Assembly: GCA_946479905.1 (NCBI GenBank)
Contig: CAMLIA010000042.1
Span: forward strand, 1 to 24,799
DNA: 24,799 bases
Direction of reading: 5' to 3'
Origin: an uncultured Frankiales bacterium
GTDB lineage: Bacteria > Actinomycetota > Actinomycetes > Mycobacteriales > SCTD01
Shown here: in pieces, positions 1-7,508 of the stretch
How positions within the stretch are numbered: position 1 is the stretch's first letter
Layout: the number at the start of each line of letters is the position of its first letter
Made by a program: the position numbers and the translations under genes
Notes under the pieces: model-generated
Told to the model about the DNA's origin: nothing
The model's database searches: none
The model's input: the letters and a program-made list of their open reading frames with translations, nothing else

Positions 1-2
1 AC

Positions 3-446
3 AAGGCCACGACCGAGAAGGCGAAGACCTGCCTCGCAGCCGGATGCGACCCCTGCGCACCTCAGTGTCAGGCGTTCCACGGTCAGGAGCGAGCACCTGG
101 GACGACCGAGAACGACGTGTTTCCGTGCTGCGGGCACGCGAGGCCGCACCACGAACTCTGGTGCGAGGGTCACCCGCCCGCGCCTGCACCCAACACGACC
201 GAGCACGCGCAGCCCGACGAGTGCGGGTGTTTCGCCTGCATCGGCAACAAGCCCGCCTACGACGGCGCGTGGCTCACCATCGGCATGAGCCGGATGATCG
301 TGTGCGCGACCTGCGGGAACAAGCGATGCCCGCACGGCACCGACCACCGGAACCCCTGCACCGGAAGCAACGAGCCGGGACAGGAGGGCAGTCGATACGG
401 CACCGCCCTCCGCATGAGCCTACCGCCCGGTGAGGGGCAGCCGTGA
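3..446 (+). CDS. Cysteine-rich putative zinc-binding phage protein (5' partial)
   Basis: The frame is open from the left edge of the window to a TGA at 444-446, so the true start probably lies upstream. An internal GTG at 117 is possible, but the stretch before it keeps GC-ending codons and a cysteine cluster (C-x4-C-x2-C-x3-C), which argues that it is coded. Further Cys and His groups follow: a CCGH motif, a CGCFAC motif, and a C-terminal CGNKRCPH then HRNPC segment ending in TGSNEPGQ. I associate that C-terminal pattern with small actinophage proteins of unknown function. Several zinc sites are likely; nucleic-acid binding is an inference. Its stop overlaps the GTG start of the next gene by 4 nt, so it belongs to the same operon. 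No catalytic motif is visible. I am confident it is coding and do not know its function. Confidence 0.7.
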   Translation, partial: KATTEKAKTCLAAGCDPCAPQCQAFHGQERAPGTTENDVFPCCGHARPHHELWCEGHPPAPAPNTTEHAQPDECGCFACIGNKPAYDGAWLTIGMSRMIVCATCGNKRCPHGTDHRNPCTGSNEPGQEGSRYGTALRMSLPPGEGQP

Positions 447-643
447 AGACCCTCCCGCGCCGCGCCTGGTGGAGGGAAGACCCGGCCGTCGCGCAGTGCC
501 CGATCAAGACGTGCGGCTGCCCGATCCAGCGCACCCCGAGGGGCACGCTGGCCGACGGGATGCGCAAGCACTTCCAGTTCGTGCACCCCGGCCGGACCCT
601 CAACGGGCTGCCGCCGGCGCGCCGAGCGGGGGGTGCGTCGTGA
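443..643 (+). CDS. Small zinc-finger-like protein (66 aa)
   Basis: GTG start at 443, in a 4-nt GTGA overlap with the upstream gene and preceded by GAGGGG at 432-437. The protein is basic and has C19, C24 and C26 followed by H43 and H48. This could form a C2H2-like finger (C-x4-C-x18-H-x4-H). The stop at 641-643 overlaps the GTG start of the resolvase gene. Small zinc-finger proteins of this kind are common in actinophage replication regions and usually have no assigned role. DNA or RNA binding is an inference from the Cys/His pattern and the basic charge. The function is not recognised. Confidence 0.7.
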   Translation: MKTLPRRAWWREDPAVAQCPIKTCGCPIQRTPRGTLADGMRKHFQFVHPGRTLNGLPPARRAGGAS

Positions 644-1119
644 CGAGTCTGCGCGTGATCGGCATCGACCCGGGCCCGACTCCGGGCATGGTGGTGCTCG
701 ACCTGGTCGGCGACCAACTGCTGTCCGCGGACCCCGTGCAGACCAGCGCGCGGCTGGCCCCCGGCTTCCTCGCGTGGCTGATTCACGGCAGCACCGGCCG
801 CGGGATCGTCCAGGTCGAGCAGTTCGTGGTCGGTCGCCGCGCCACCCGGTCGAGTTCGGCGCACGCCGGCGCCGCGACCCGGATGCTGATCGGTCAGCTG
901 GAGCAGGTCAGCCAGACCGCGCTGCTACGCCCGATCTTCCTGACCCGCAGCGCGGCCGCCGTGAAGCCCTGGGCCACCGACGAGCGCCTCGAGCGCGCCG
1001 GTCTCCTCGACCTGACCAAGGGGATGCGCCACGCCCGTGACGCCGCCCGCCACGCACTCTTCGCCGCCGTGCACGACGGCGCGCTACCCGACCCGATGAG
1101 CAAGGAGTGGATCCGATGA
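640..1119 (+). CDS. RuvC-like Holliday junction resolvase / RNase H-fold nuclease
   Basis: 159 residues starting at GTG 640 (GTGA overlap with the previous stop). The protein opens with the RuvC-type first strand VIGIDPGPTPG, giving catalytic D10. A central strand IVQVEQF supplies E60. A C-terminal helix HARDAARHALF carries H131, D134 and H138. That D...E...D/H arrangement is the RuvC acidic set, and the length fits a minimal RuvC-fold enzyme. The expected role is metal-dependent cleavage of branched DNA, resolving recombination or replication junctions before packaging. It sits directly upstream of the replication polypeptide, in line with a role in replication and recombination. The neighbouring start is coupled by an ATGA overlap. 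Other RNase H-fold nucleases remain possible, but junction resolution is the most likely activity. Confidence 0.8.
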   Translation: MTSLRVIGIDPGPTPGMVVLDLVGDQLLSADPVQTSARLAPGFLAWLIHGSTGRGIVQVEQFVVGRRATRSSSAHAGAATRMLIGQLEQVSQTALLRPIFLTRSAAAVKPWATDERLERAGLLDLTKGMRHARDAARHALFAAVHDGALPDPMSKEWIR

Positions 1120-1700
1120 CCGCACCCACCGCTGAGGCCTTCCTGGCGTCCAACGAGCCGGACGAGGACGACGTCGAGTCGTTCACCGGCGTGCTCGTCG
1201 ACACCGCCGACCTGGCGCTGGGGTCCATCGCCACGTCCCTTCGCATGATCGCTGACACCTTGGCGCGCCCCATCGCCGCGCGAGACGCCGAGGCTGCGGA
1301 CGCGCACGGCGAGGAGCTCCGGCTGCTGGGTGAGGCGTACGACGACCTCGAGGCCAAGCACCGGTCGCTGTACGACCTGCTCGCCGAGGTCGAGAAGATC
1401 GTGGCGAAGTCGAAGAGCCAGGTCTCGCTCGAGGTGAAGGCAGCGATCAACGCCTGGCGCAACCCGACCGTCGACGAGGCGGCGCCCGAGCAACCGGTCG
1501 AGCCGGAGCCGGGCTCTGTCGTGATCGAGCCGTCCGAGCCGGTCTACACGCCCATGGACGGCGGCGAGCCTGCTCCGGCTGCCGACGCCCCGATCGAGAT
1601 CTGGCGCGCGTACGCCCACGGCCGCGGCGTCGAGGGCGCCGACGTGATGAACCGGTCCCAGATCCGGACCGCGCTCGGCCTGTCGCACTTCGAGGGCTGA
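1116..1700 (+). CDS. Acidic coiled-coil protein, replication region (194 aa)
   Basis: I chose ATG 1116 because it forms an ATGA overlap with the resolvase stop and has AAGGAG at 1102-1107 in good spacing; an in-frame GTG at 1107 is less likely. The first 125 residues are acidic and helical with probable coiled-coil stretches (around 60-110). A proline/glutamate-rich linker follows (about 125-160). The short C-terminal segment (about 160-194) reads WRAYAHGRGV...RSQIRTALGL. That tail faintly recalls the small helical DNA-binding tails of Lsr2-type or SAP-like proteins, but the match is too weak for a call. Function unknown. The position suggests a co-expressed replication accessory protein. Confidence 0.75.
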   Translation: MTAPTAEAFLASNEPDEDDVESFTGVLVDTADLALGSIATSLRMIADTLARPIAARDAEAADAHGEELRLLGEAYDDLEAKHRSLYDLLAEVEKIVAKSKSQVSLEVKAAINAWRNPTVDEAAPEQPVEPEPGSVVIEPSEPVYTPMDGGEPAPAADAPIEIWRAYAHGRGVEGADVMNRSQIRTALGLSHFEG

Positions 1701-1703
1701 CCG

Positions 1704-1868
1704 ATGGACGAGCACCGGTGTCCCCGGCCGTGGCCAGAGAACGCTTGGCCGACGGCGGAGCAGCTCCTGACCTTCTTCGACACGGCGTGCAACGAGTGCC
1801 GCCTCCGCATGGCTGAGGCCGCGCTTCAAGACGGCGAGCGCGCGGCGCTCTGCCGCGTCCGACACTGA
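1704..1868 (+). CDS. Small cysteine-containing ORF (54 aa)
   Basis: ATG 1704 lies 3 nt after the previous stop, with GAGGG at 1692-1696 as ribosome-binding site. The ORF ends at TGA 1866-1868, 16 nt before the replication polypeptide. It encodes 54 residues with cysteines at 6, 29, 32 and 50. The CNEC pair is followed by a helix (RLRMAEAALQ). Codons end mostly in G or C, as in neighbouring genes. It fills what would otherwise be the only gap between two genes of the operon. Zinc binding is possible. Function unknown. Confidence 0.6.
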   Translation: MDEHRCPRPWPENAWPTAEQLLTFFDTACNECRLRMAEAALQDGERAALCRVRH

Positions 1869-1884
1869 CCCAGAACGGAGCCTC

Positions 1885-4800
1885 GTGAGCAACGAGCACG
1901 CCCGCACCTTCGCCGACCACCTCGCCGACTACGCGTTGGCCGGCTGGCCGTGCATCCTCCCGGTGCCGCCGGAGACCAAGAGCCCGCCACCGATCGGGTA
2001 CACCGGCGCCGAGGGCCGCGACACCGACCCGGTGACGCTCGTCGGCTGGGCTCGGACCCACGCCCACCACTCGATCGCGCTCCGCCTGCCGGACGGCGTG
2101 ATCGGCATCGACGTCGACCAGTACGTGAAGGGCGGCGTCCAGAAGAACGGTGCGGCGACGCTCGCCGTGCGGCTCGCCGAGTGGGGGCCGCTGCCGGCGA
2201 CCTGGACCAGCACCGCGCGGGAGCCGGACGGCCCGAGCCGGATCTACTTCTTCCGCGCGCCGGCCCGGCGGTACGCCACGAAGCTCGGCGCCGACGTCGA
2301 GGTGATCCAGCGCCACCACCGGTACGCCGTGGTCTGGCCGTCACCGCACAAGGACGCGGGCACCTACACCTGGTACGACCCGGCGGGCCGGCCGAGCGCG
2401 CAGCCGCCGAAGCCCGACGAGTTCCCGTGGCTGCCGCAGGCGTGGGTCGACGGCCTCGCGGAGGGCGCCACCAGCACCAGCGCCGCCTCCGCGCCGCGTG
2501 AGGCGGGCCAGTCGCTGCTCGACCAGCTGCTGGACGACTTCCGGCCCGAGTGCGCCGACGTCACCAGCGCGCGGCTGCAGGCCGTCGAGCTGCTCGGCCG
2601 CGCGGACGCCGGCTCGCGCCACGACGCCATGACCGAACGCACTCACCACCTGGTGCAGCTGGCAGCCGCCGGGCACACCGGCGCCGGCGCGGCGCTGCTG
2701 GAGCTGCGCCAGCTGTGGGAGACCGTCACCGCCGGCGAGGACCGCGAGGACGAGTTCCAGCGCGCGCTGCTCACCTCCGCGCGCAAGGCCGTCACCGTCG
2801 TCGGGCCGGTCCAGGTGCCCAACGACCCGTGCCTGCTGGTCGCCGGCGGCTTCCCGATGCCGCCCACTGCCCCGGGCGATCCCGGAGACAGCCCCACGGT
2901 CGTCGACGAGGACGGCCAGGAGCTCGTGCTCCAGATCGCCGAGCCGCCCCGGTGGCAGGGCATCCGTCAGGTGATCGGGGCCCACACCTTCGACCCGAAC
3001 GCCGGCCTCGACCAGCCCCTGGCCGAAGCGGTGCTGGCCCGGACCTACCCGGCACTACGCTACGCGTACGACGCCGACGGCTGGCTGGTCCGGGCCCCGC
3101 AGCGCTGGGAGCTGCACAAGCGCCTGTCGCCGTGGGCCGTGGCCCAGGTGGCGCCGCTCATGCCGTCCGGCGACCCCTCGGCGGAGAAGGGCAGCGAGCA
3201 GTTCGAGCGCGCGAAGCGCCGGGCCCGCTTCATGACCGCGGCCGGGGCGAGCGCCGTCGCCAAGATGATGGACCACCTGGTCGCGGGCGGGATGCACCCG
3301 GCCGCGATCGCGCTGGCCGACCTGGACAGCGACCCCGAAGTGCTCTGGGCCGGCGGCGTGCCGTGGTCGCTGCGCTTCTCGGACAGCGTCCCCGTGAGAG
3401 CGGAGCACGTCGACCTGGCGACCCCGCACCTCCACAACGCCGGGATCACGCCGGAGCCCCGACCGACCCCGCTGTGGGACGCGTTCCTGGCCGCGGTGTG
3501 GCCCGACCCGGAGATCCGGGCCTGGTCGCTGCGCGTGCTGTCGATCGCGCTGACGGGGTACGCCGACCGGGCGCTGCCGATCCTGATCGGAGAGACAGGC
3601 CGCGGCAAGACGCAGGTCGTGCACCTGCTGATGAGCGTGCTCGGCTCCTACGCCCACGCCGCAGACTCCCGGCTCCTGACCCCGGGCGGGGAGAACGCCC
3701 ACGCGAGCATCGTCTACGCGCTGAAGGGCCGGCGGCTCTCGTTCATCGACGAGGGCCCGCGGGAGGGCAAGGTCGCCCAGGAACGGCTCAAGCAGCTGAC
3801 AGGCGGCGGCGAGCTCACGGCCAACCAGATGAACCAGAACCCGATCACCTTCCGGCCCAGCCACACCGTGGTGCTCACGACCAACGACGAGCCCCCGCTG
3901 ACCGACCCGGCCGTACGGGCTCGGTCCCGGCTGATCCCGTGCGACGGCGACCCCGAGGCCGTCAAGACGGCTCGAGCGGCCATCGGCCACGTCTCCGGGG
4001 CGGCGTGGCGGCGGGAGGCGCCCGGCGTCCTGGCCGCGATGATGGCCCAGGCCGCGGCGTGGCTGGCCGACCCCGACACCGCGCTGGTCACCGCGGCGCC
4101 CGAGAGCATCCGGTACCTGGCCGAGCGCATCGGCGCGGAGCAGGACCCGATCTCGCGGTGGGTGGCCGACGAGACCGAGCCGTTCGAGCCCGGCACCTCG
4201 AGCAGCGAGCTGTACCAGGCGTTCACGTCCTCCTGCCTGCGCAACAACCTGCGCAAGGACGCGATCCCGAGCGTCACGAAGTGGGGCAAGGTGCTGACCC
4301 AGCTCGGCTATCCCGCAAGCCACGGCCAGTACGGCAAGAGCCGGCCCCTGAGGCTGCGTACGGGGGGCTTCCTGCCGGGCATGGGACCCCTGACGGGTTC
4401 GGACACCGCAACCCGTCAGCCGGCCGGTCAGCCGCAGGCCGCTCCGGCCGATTCCGGGGCGCCTGCCGAATCCACGGGGACCACCAACAGAACGGGTGGG
4501 GGGTTCGCTGACGGGTCTGACGGGTCGCTGACGGGTTCAGAGGCCAACCCGTCAGGTGCGTTTCCGCAGGTCAACCCCACCGTTTATGTTGATCCTGACG
4601 GGTCTGACGGGTTGGAACAGTTCTCTACGCATGTGCACGCCCACACACACGCGCACAAGACGCCAACCGGGATTTCTTCCCAACCCGTCAGCCGTACTGT
4701 GGCGAACCAGGCCCAGAAGCCCACTCGGAAGCGGACCGAGCCGGACCCCGACAAGGCCGCCACGGCGCGGGCGAAGCGAGCCGAGAAGGCCGAGGAGAAG

Positions 4801-6663
4801 CGCCTCGCGGCGATCACCGAGGCGGCCGGCCCGACGGTCGAGCTCCCGGCGATCGTCCTGCGCGACGGTACGGTCCGGCCGATTGACCTGGCCGACGCCG
4901 ACCAGCTGTTGGCAACGATCACGGGTGAGGCGGGCCACGGGGAGCTTACGGTCGACGTCGAACACACCGGCTACCCGATCGGGCATCGGCACTACGCGCT
5001 CCGGACCATCCAGCTCGGGGACGAGAACCTTGCGGTCGTGCTCGACCACGCCCAGGCCGAGCACAATCGGGTGGCCGCCAGGCACCTGAGCGCGGCCCAG
5101 GTACTCCACGCGCACTCTGCGACTGCCGACCTGGTACCGCTCGCCGTGGCCGGCCTGGTCGACGCCGAAAACGCGTGGGCCAGGATGGTTGACACCGGCG
5201 TGCTGGCCAAGATCGCGGACCCGGCGATGACCGGCAACAACGACGACCTCAAGGGCGCGGCACGGGCCGTCCTCGGTGAGGCTGCTGTGGCGCCGGCCGC
5301 CGACGAGGCCCGCGCGGCGCTGTTCAAGGCCGGGAAGTGGCTCACCGACACCGAAGTGACGACCCCGCTCGAGCGGTCCGGCTGGGCGCAGGTCGACCAC
5401 CGCACCGAGACGATGGCCCGGTACGACGGGGCCGACGTCCTCGATTGCGCGGCCCTCGCCAGGCGCCTGCCGCCGCTCGACCCCTACCAGCTCCACCGCG
5501 AGAAGACCGCGCAGAGGATGACTGCGCGCGTCGCGCACACCGGGTTCCGGTTCGTACCCGAGCAGATTGACCGGCTGCACGAGGAGCACACGATCGCCCG
5601 CGCCGACCTTGCCGACCGGATCCCGGTGGAGAACCCCGGCAGCAACGACCAGATCGGCGCGCTGATAACCGACGCCGGAGCGCAGCTGCCGCGCACCAAG
5701 ACCGGCAAGCCGTCCGTGGCCAAGGGCGTGCTCGAGCCGCTTGCCGGTGCCCGGGACTCGGCCGGGGCCTGGGTCGGAGACGCTGCCGATCCGGTGCAGC
5801 AGATGGCCCGCCTGGTGCTCGACTGGCGGCACCACGACACCGCGCTGAAGCTGTTCCTCGACCCGTGGCGTGACATGGTCCGCAACGGTGACGGGCGCGC
5901 TCGCTCGACGGTCCACACACTCGGCGCCGACACGGGACGCATGTCGTCGGTCCGGTTCAACCTCCAGCAGATCTCCCGCGAGGGCGGGATGCGTGCGTGC
6001 ATCTCGGCTGATCCCGGGCACCTGCTGATCACCGCCGACTTCTCCTCGGTGGAGATCCGCGTTGCGGCCGCACTCTCCCAGGACCAGGCCCTTATCCAGA
6101 TGCTGCTCGACGGTGTCGACCTGCACGCCGAGATCGCCAAGCTGGTCTGGGGCCCGGGCTTCACCAAGTCGAACCGATACATGGCCAAGCGCAAGGTCTT
6201 CGGACGGATCTACGGCCAGGGGCTCGACGGCATGGCTCACACCGACGGTGCCGGCTACCAGGTGGCCAAGCGCGTGATCGACGCGATGGATGCCATGACG
6301 CCCGGCCTGTCCGCATGGTCGGAGGACGTCCGGGGATCGGTTGAGGCCGGCCGGACCAGGTTCCCGACGTACGCCGGGCGCACGATCCATCTGCCCCAGA
6401 AGGCGCCGCACGCCGGCCCGAACTACGCCATCCAGGGCACCGCTCGCGAGCTGCTGATCGACGCGCTGCTGCGCTGGGCTGAGACGCCGTGGGGAGGCTG
6501 CACCCTGATGCCGGTGCACGACGAAATCCTCGGGATGGTCCCTGCCGACCAGGCGCACGAGGCCACTGCCGCCCTGGTCGAGTGCATGACCACGGAGCTC
6601 TACGGCGTACCGATCGTGGCCGCGGCTGACGAACCCAGCTTCGAGTGGAAGGACTCCGCGTGA
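1885..6663 (+). CDS. Prim-pol / SF3 helicase / DEDDy exonuclease / family A DNA polymerase fusion (1592 aa)
   Basis: GTG 1885 follows ACGGAG at 1875-1880. Residues about 8-165 are an archaeo-eukaryotic prim-pol: DxD at D76/D78, SRIYFF at 118-123, and EVIQRHH then VVWPS at 139-153. Residues about 480-760 are a P4/D5-type SF3 helicase: Walker A GETGRGKT 569-576, Walker B FIDEG with D622/E623, sensor N667 in TTNDEP. A disordered linker (about 835-985) holds a His-rich patch. Residues about 1000-1190 are a 3'-5' exonuclease with the full DEDDy set: D1024/E1026, D1082, Y1180/D1184. Residues about 1345-1592 are the family A polymerase core: TGRMSS at 1350, motif A D1385, motif B R1431-x3-K1435-x7-Y1443-G1444, motif C VHDE with D1546. 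All four active sites look intact in one frame with no stop or frameshift. It would prime, unwind, synthesise and proofread. Prim-pol plus SF3 helicase is a common phage pairing; the polymerase joined in cis is unusual. Confidence 0.93.
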   Translation: MSNEHARTFADHLADYALAGWPCILPVPPETKSPPPIGYTGAEGRDTDPVTLVGWARTHAHHSIALRLPDGVIGIDVDQYVKGGVQKNGAATLAVRLAEWGPLPATWTSTAREPDGPSRIYFFRAPARRYATKLGADVEVIQRHHRYAVVWPSPHKDAGTYTWYDPAGRPSAQPPKPDEFPWLPQAWVDGLAEGATSTSAASAPREAGQSLLDQLLDDFRPECADVTSARLQAVELLGRADAGSRHDAMTERTHHLVQLAAAGHTGAGAALLELRQLWETVTAGEDREDEFQRALLTSARKAVTVVGPVQVPNDPCLLVAGGFPMPPTAPGDPGDSPTVVDEDGQELVLQIAEPPRWQGIRQVIGAHTFDPNAGLDQPLAEAVLARTYPALRYAYDADGWLVRAPQRWELHKRLSPWAVAQVAPLMPSGDPSAEKGSEQFERAKRRARFMTAAGASAVAKMMDHLVAGGMHPAAIALADLDSDPEVLWAGGVPWSLRFSDSVPVRAEHVDLATPHLHNAGITPEPRPTPLWDAFLAAVWPDPEIRAWSLRVLSIALTGYADRALPILIGETGRGKTQVVHLLMSVLGSYAHAADSRLLTPGGENAHASIVYALKGRRLSFIDEGPREGKVAQERLKQLTGGGELTANQMNQNPITFRPSHTVVLTTNDEPPLTDPAVRARSRLIPCDGDPEAVKTARAAIGHVSGAAWRREAPGVLAAMMAQAAAWLADPDTALVTAAPESIRYLAERIGAEQDPISRWVADETEPFEPGTSSSELYQAFTSSCLRNNLRKDAIPSVTKWGKVLTQLGYPASHGQYGKSRPLRLRTGGFLPGMGPLTGSDTATRQPAGQPQAAPADSGAPAESTGTTNRTGGGFADGSDGSLTGSEANPSGAFPQVNPTVYVDPDGSDGLEQFSTHVHAHTHAHKTPTGISSQPVSRTVANQAQKPTRKRTEPDPDKAATARAKRAEKAEEKRLAAITEAAGPTVELPAIVLRDGTVRPIDLADADQLLATITGEAGHGELTVDVEHTGYPIGHRHYALRTIQLGDENLAVVLDHAQAEHNRVAARHLSAAQVLHAHSATADLVPLAVAGLVDAENAWARMVDTGVLAKIADPAMTGNNDDLKGAARAVLGEAAVAPAADEARAALFKAGKWLTDTEVTTPLERSGWAQVDHRTETMARYDGADVLDCAALARRLPPLDPYQLHREKTAQRMTARVAHTGFRFVPEQIDRLHEEHTIARADLADRIPVENPGSNDQIGALITDAGAQLPRTKTGKPSVAKGVLEPLAGARDSAGAWVGDAADPVQQMARLVLDWRHHDTALKLFLDPWRDMVRNGDGRARSTVHTLGADTGRMSSVRFNLQQISREGGMRACISADPGHLLITADFSSVEIRVAAALSQDQALIQMLLDGVDLHAEIAKLVWGPGFTKSNRYMAKRKVFGRIYGQGLDGMAHTDGAGYQVAKRVIDAMDAMTPGLSAWSEDVRGSVEAGRTRFPTYAGRTIHLPQKAPHAGPNYAIQGTARELLIDALLRWAETPWGGCTLMPVHDEILGMVPADQAHEATAALVECMTTELYGVPIVAAADEPSFEWKDSA
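4390..4691 (+). repeat. Nine CTGACGGGT(T/C) iterons, candidate replication origin inside the polymerase-fusion gene
   Basis: Direct copies start at 4390, 4508, 4517, 4528, 4595 and 4604. Inverted copies (AACCCGTCAG) start at 4410, 4546 and 4682. All are exact in the first nine bases. The pairs 4390/4410 and 4528/4546 form 10-bp inverted repeats with spacers of 10 and 8 nt. The copies fall in all three codon phases, so the same DNA encodes LTG, DGS, TRQ, NPSG or QPVS. That indicates selection on the DNA rather than on the protein. An AT-richer patch (about 4580-4594) and an alternating purine-pyrimidine tract (4626-4657) lie among them. The layout parallels the lambda origin, where iterons sit inside gene O. 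The binding protein is unknown. Origin function is an inference; the repeat array is directly visible. Confidence 0.85.
4626..4657 (+). other. Alternating pyrimidine-purine tract within the iteron region
   Basis: Bases 4626-4640 and 4642-4657 alternate strictly between pyrimidine and purine, broken only by the C run at 4640-4642. Such tracts favour non-B DNA under negative supercoiling. It encodes five alternating histidines (H916, 918, 920, 922, 924) in the disordered linker of the replication protein. A role in helping the candidate origin open is an inference. A metal-binding role for the histidines is an alternative. Confidence 0.4.
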
Positions 6664-7508
6664 TGAGCGGATCGCTCACCTGTCAGCACTGCACCGCGGA
6701 CACCGCCGGGCTGACGCTCTGCCCGCGGTGCCAGACCACCGTCCGCCGTGCGCTGTCCAACATCACCGCGTACCACGCCGACCTGTTCAGCCTGCCGGGC
6801 CGCGTGTTCGGAGTGCGCTCGTCCGCCGGGGTGTCAGATCCCACGGCCAGCGCCGTGGCCCTGAGCGCCCGCGACCAGGCCGACGACGAGGCCGCGGCCA
6901 CGAAGGCCGCGCTCTCGGTGTGGGTGCGCCGCCTGGTGCGCGACCACCCGCGGGCGTTCTACCCGACCGAGGACACCGTCGAGGCGCTGGCCAAGGTGCT
7001 GGGCCAGCAGCTGCGCGGCATCGCCACGTTCGACTGGGCGGGCGAGTTCGCCAACGACGTGCTCCGCACCGAGCGACGGCTGCGCAAGACCGTGGAGGCG
7101 AACAAGGGCCTGTGGTACGCCGGCGTCTGCGGCACGGTGACCGACGAGGAGACCGGAGCCTTCTGCACCCGCGTGCTCTACGCCGATCCAGACAAGGCCG
7201 ACGTGCGCTGCCCGGTCTGCCGCACGATCTGGCCCGTGGCCGAGCGCCGACGCATCCTGCTCGAGGCGGCCCGCGACGAGGTGACGAACGTGGCGACCAT
7301 CGCCCGGGCGTGCGCCGTCCTGCTCGGTGACCAGACCAGCCAGGCGAAGCTCGAGCGCCGGATCCAGAACTGGATCGACCGGGGCCTGATCGTGCGTCAG
7401 GGCAGCCGCGACGTCGACGGCCGGCTGCGCAAGGTGTACCGGCTCGGCGACGTGCTCGACATGCTGCTCGACACGCGAACTCGCGAGAGTGCAGGACGAT
7501 CGGCATGA
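6663..7508 (+). CDS. Zinc-ribbon and winged-helix DNA-binding protein (281 aa)
   Basis: ATG 6663 shares its A with the preceding TGA stop and follows GGAAGGA at 6647-6653, so translation is coupled to the polymerase fusion. The N-terminus is a zinc ribbon (C7-x2-C10, C20-x2-C23). The middle (about 65-145) is helical. A second Cys set (C156, C168, C183-x2-C186) forms another probable ribbon. Residues about 205-270 read as a helix-turn-helix/winged helix (ATIARACAVL...RRIQNWIDRGLI...YRLGDVLDML). A sequence-specific DNA-binding role is likely. Because it is last in the replication operon, it could bind the iterons at 4390-4691 or regulate the late genes; both are inferences. The stop overlaps an ATG at 7505 whose ORF I do not consider convincing. 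Confidence 0.8.
   Translation: MSGSLTCQHCTADTAGLTLCPRCQTTVRRALSNITAYHADLFSLPGRVFGVRSSAGVSDPTASAVALSARDQADDEAAATKAALSVWVRRLVRDHPRAFYPTEDTVEALAKVLGQQLRGIATFDWAGEFANDVLRTERRLRKTVEANKGLWYAGVCGTVTDEETGAFCTRVLYADPDKADVRCPVCRTIWPVAERRRILLEAARDEVTNVATIARACAVLLGDQTSQAKLERRIQNWIDRGLIVRQGSRDVDGRLRKVYRLGDVLDMLLDTRTRESAGRSA

Noticed and set aside
2550..4511. 653-codon plus-strand frame inside the replication fusion
   Set aside because: Arginine/proline-rich out-of-phase shadow of the prim-pol and helicase coding sequence, with none of the recognised motifs.
7474..7487. Palindromic CTCGCGAG and neighbouring CGCGA/TCGCG at the end of the winged-helix gene
   Set aside because: Short CG-rich palindromes are expected by chance at this GC content and this one lies in coding sequence; not called an operator.
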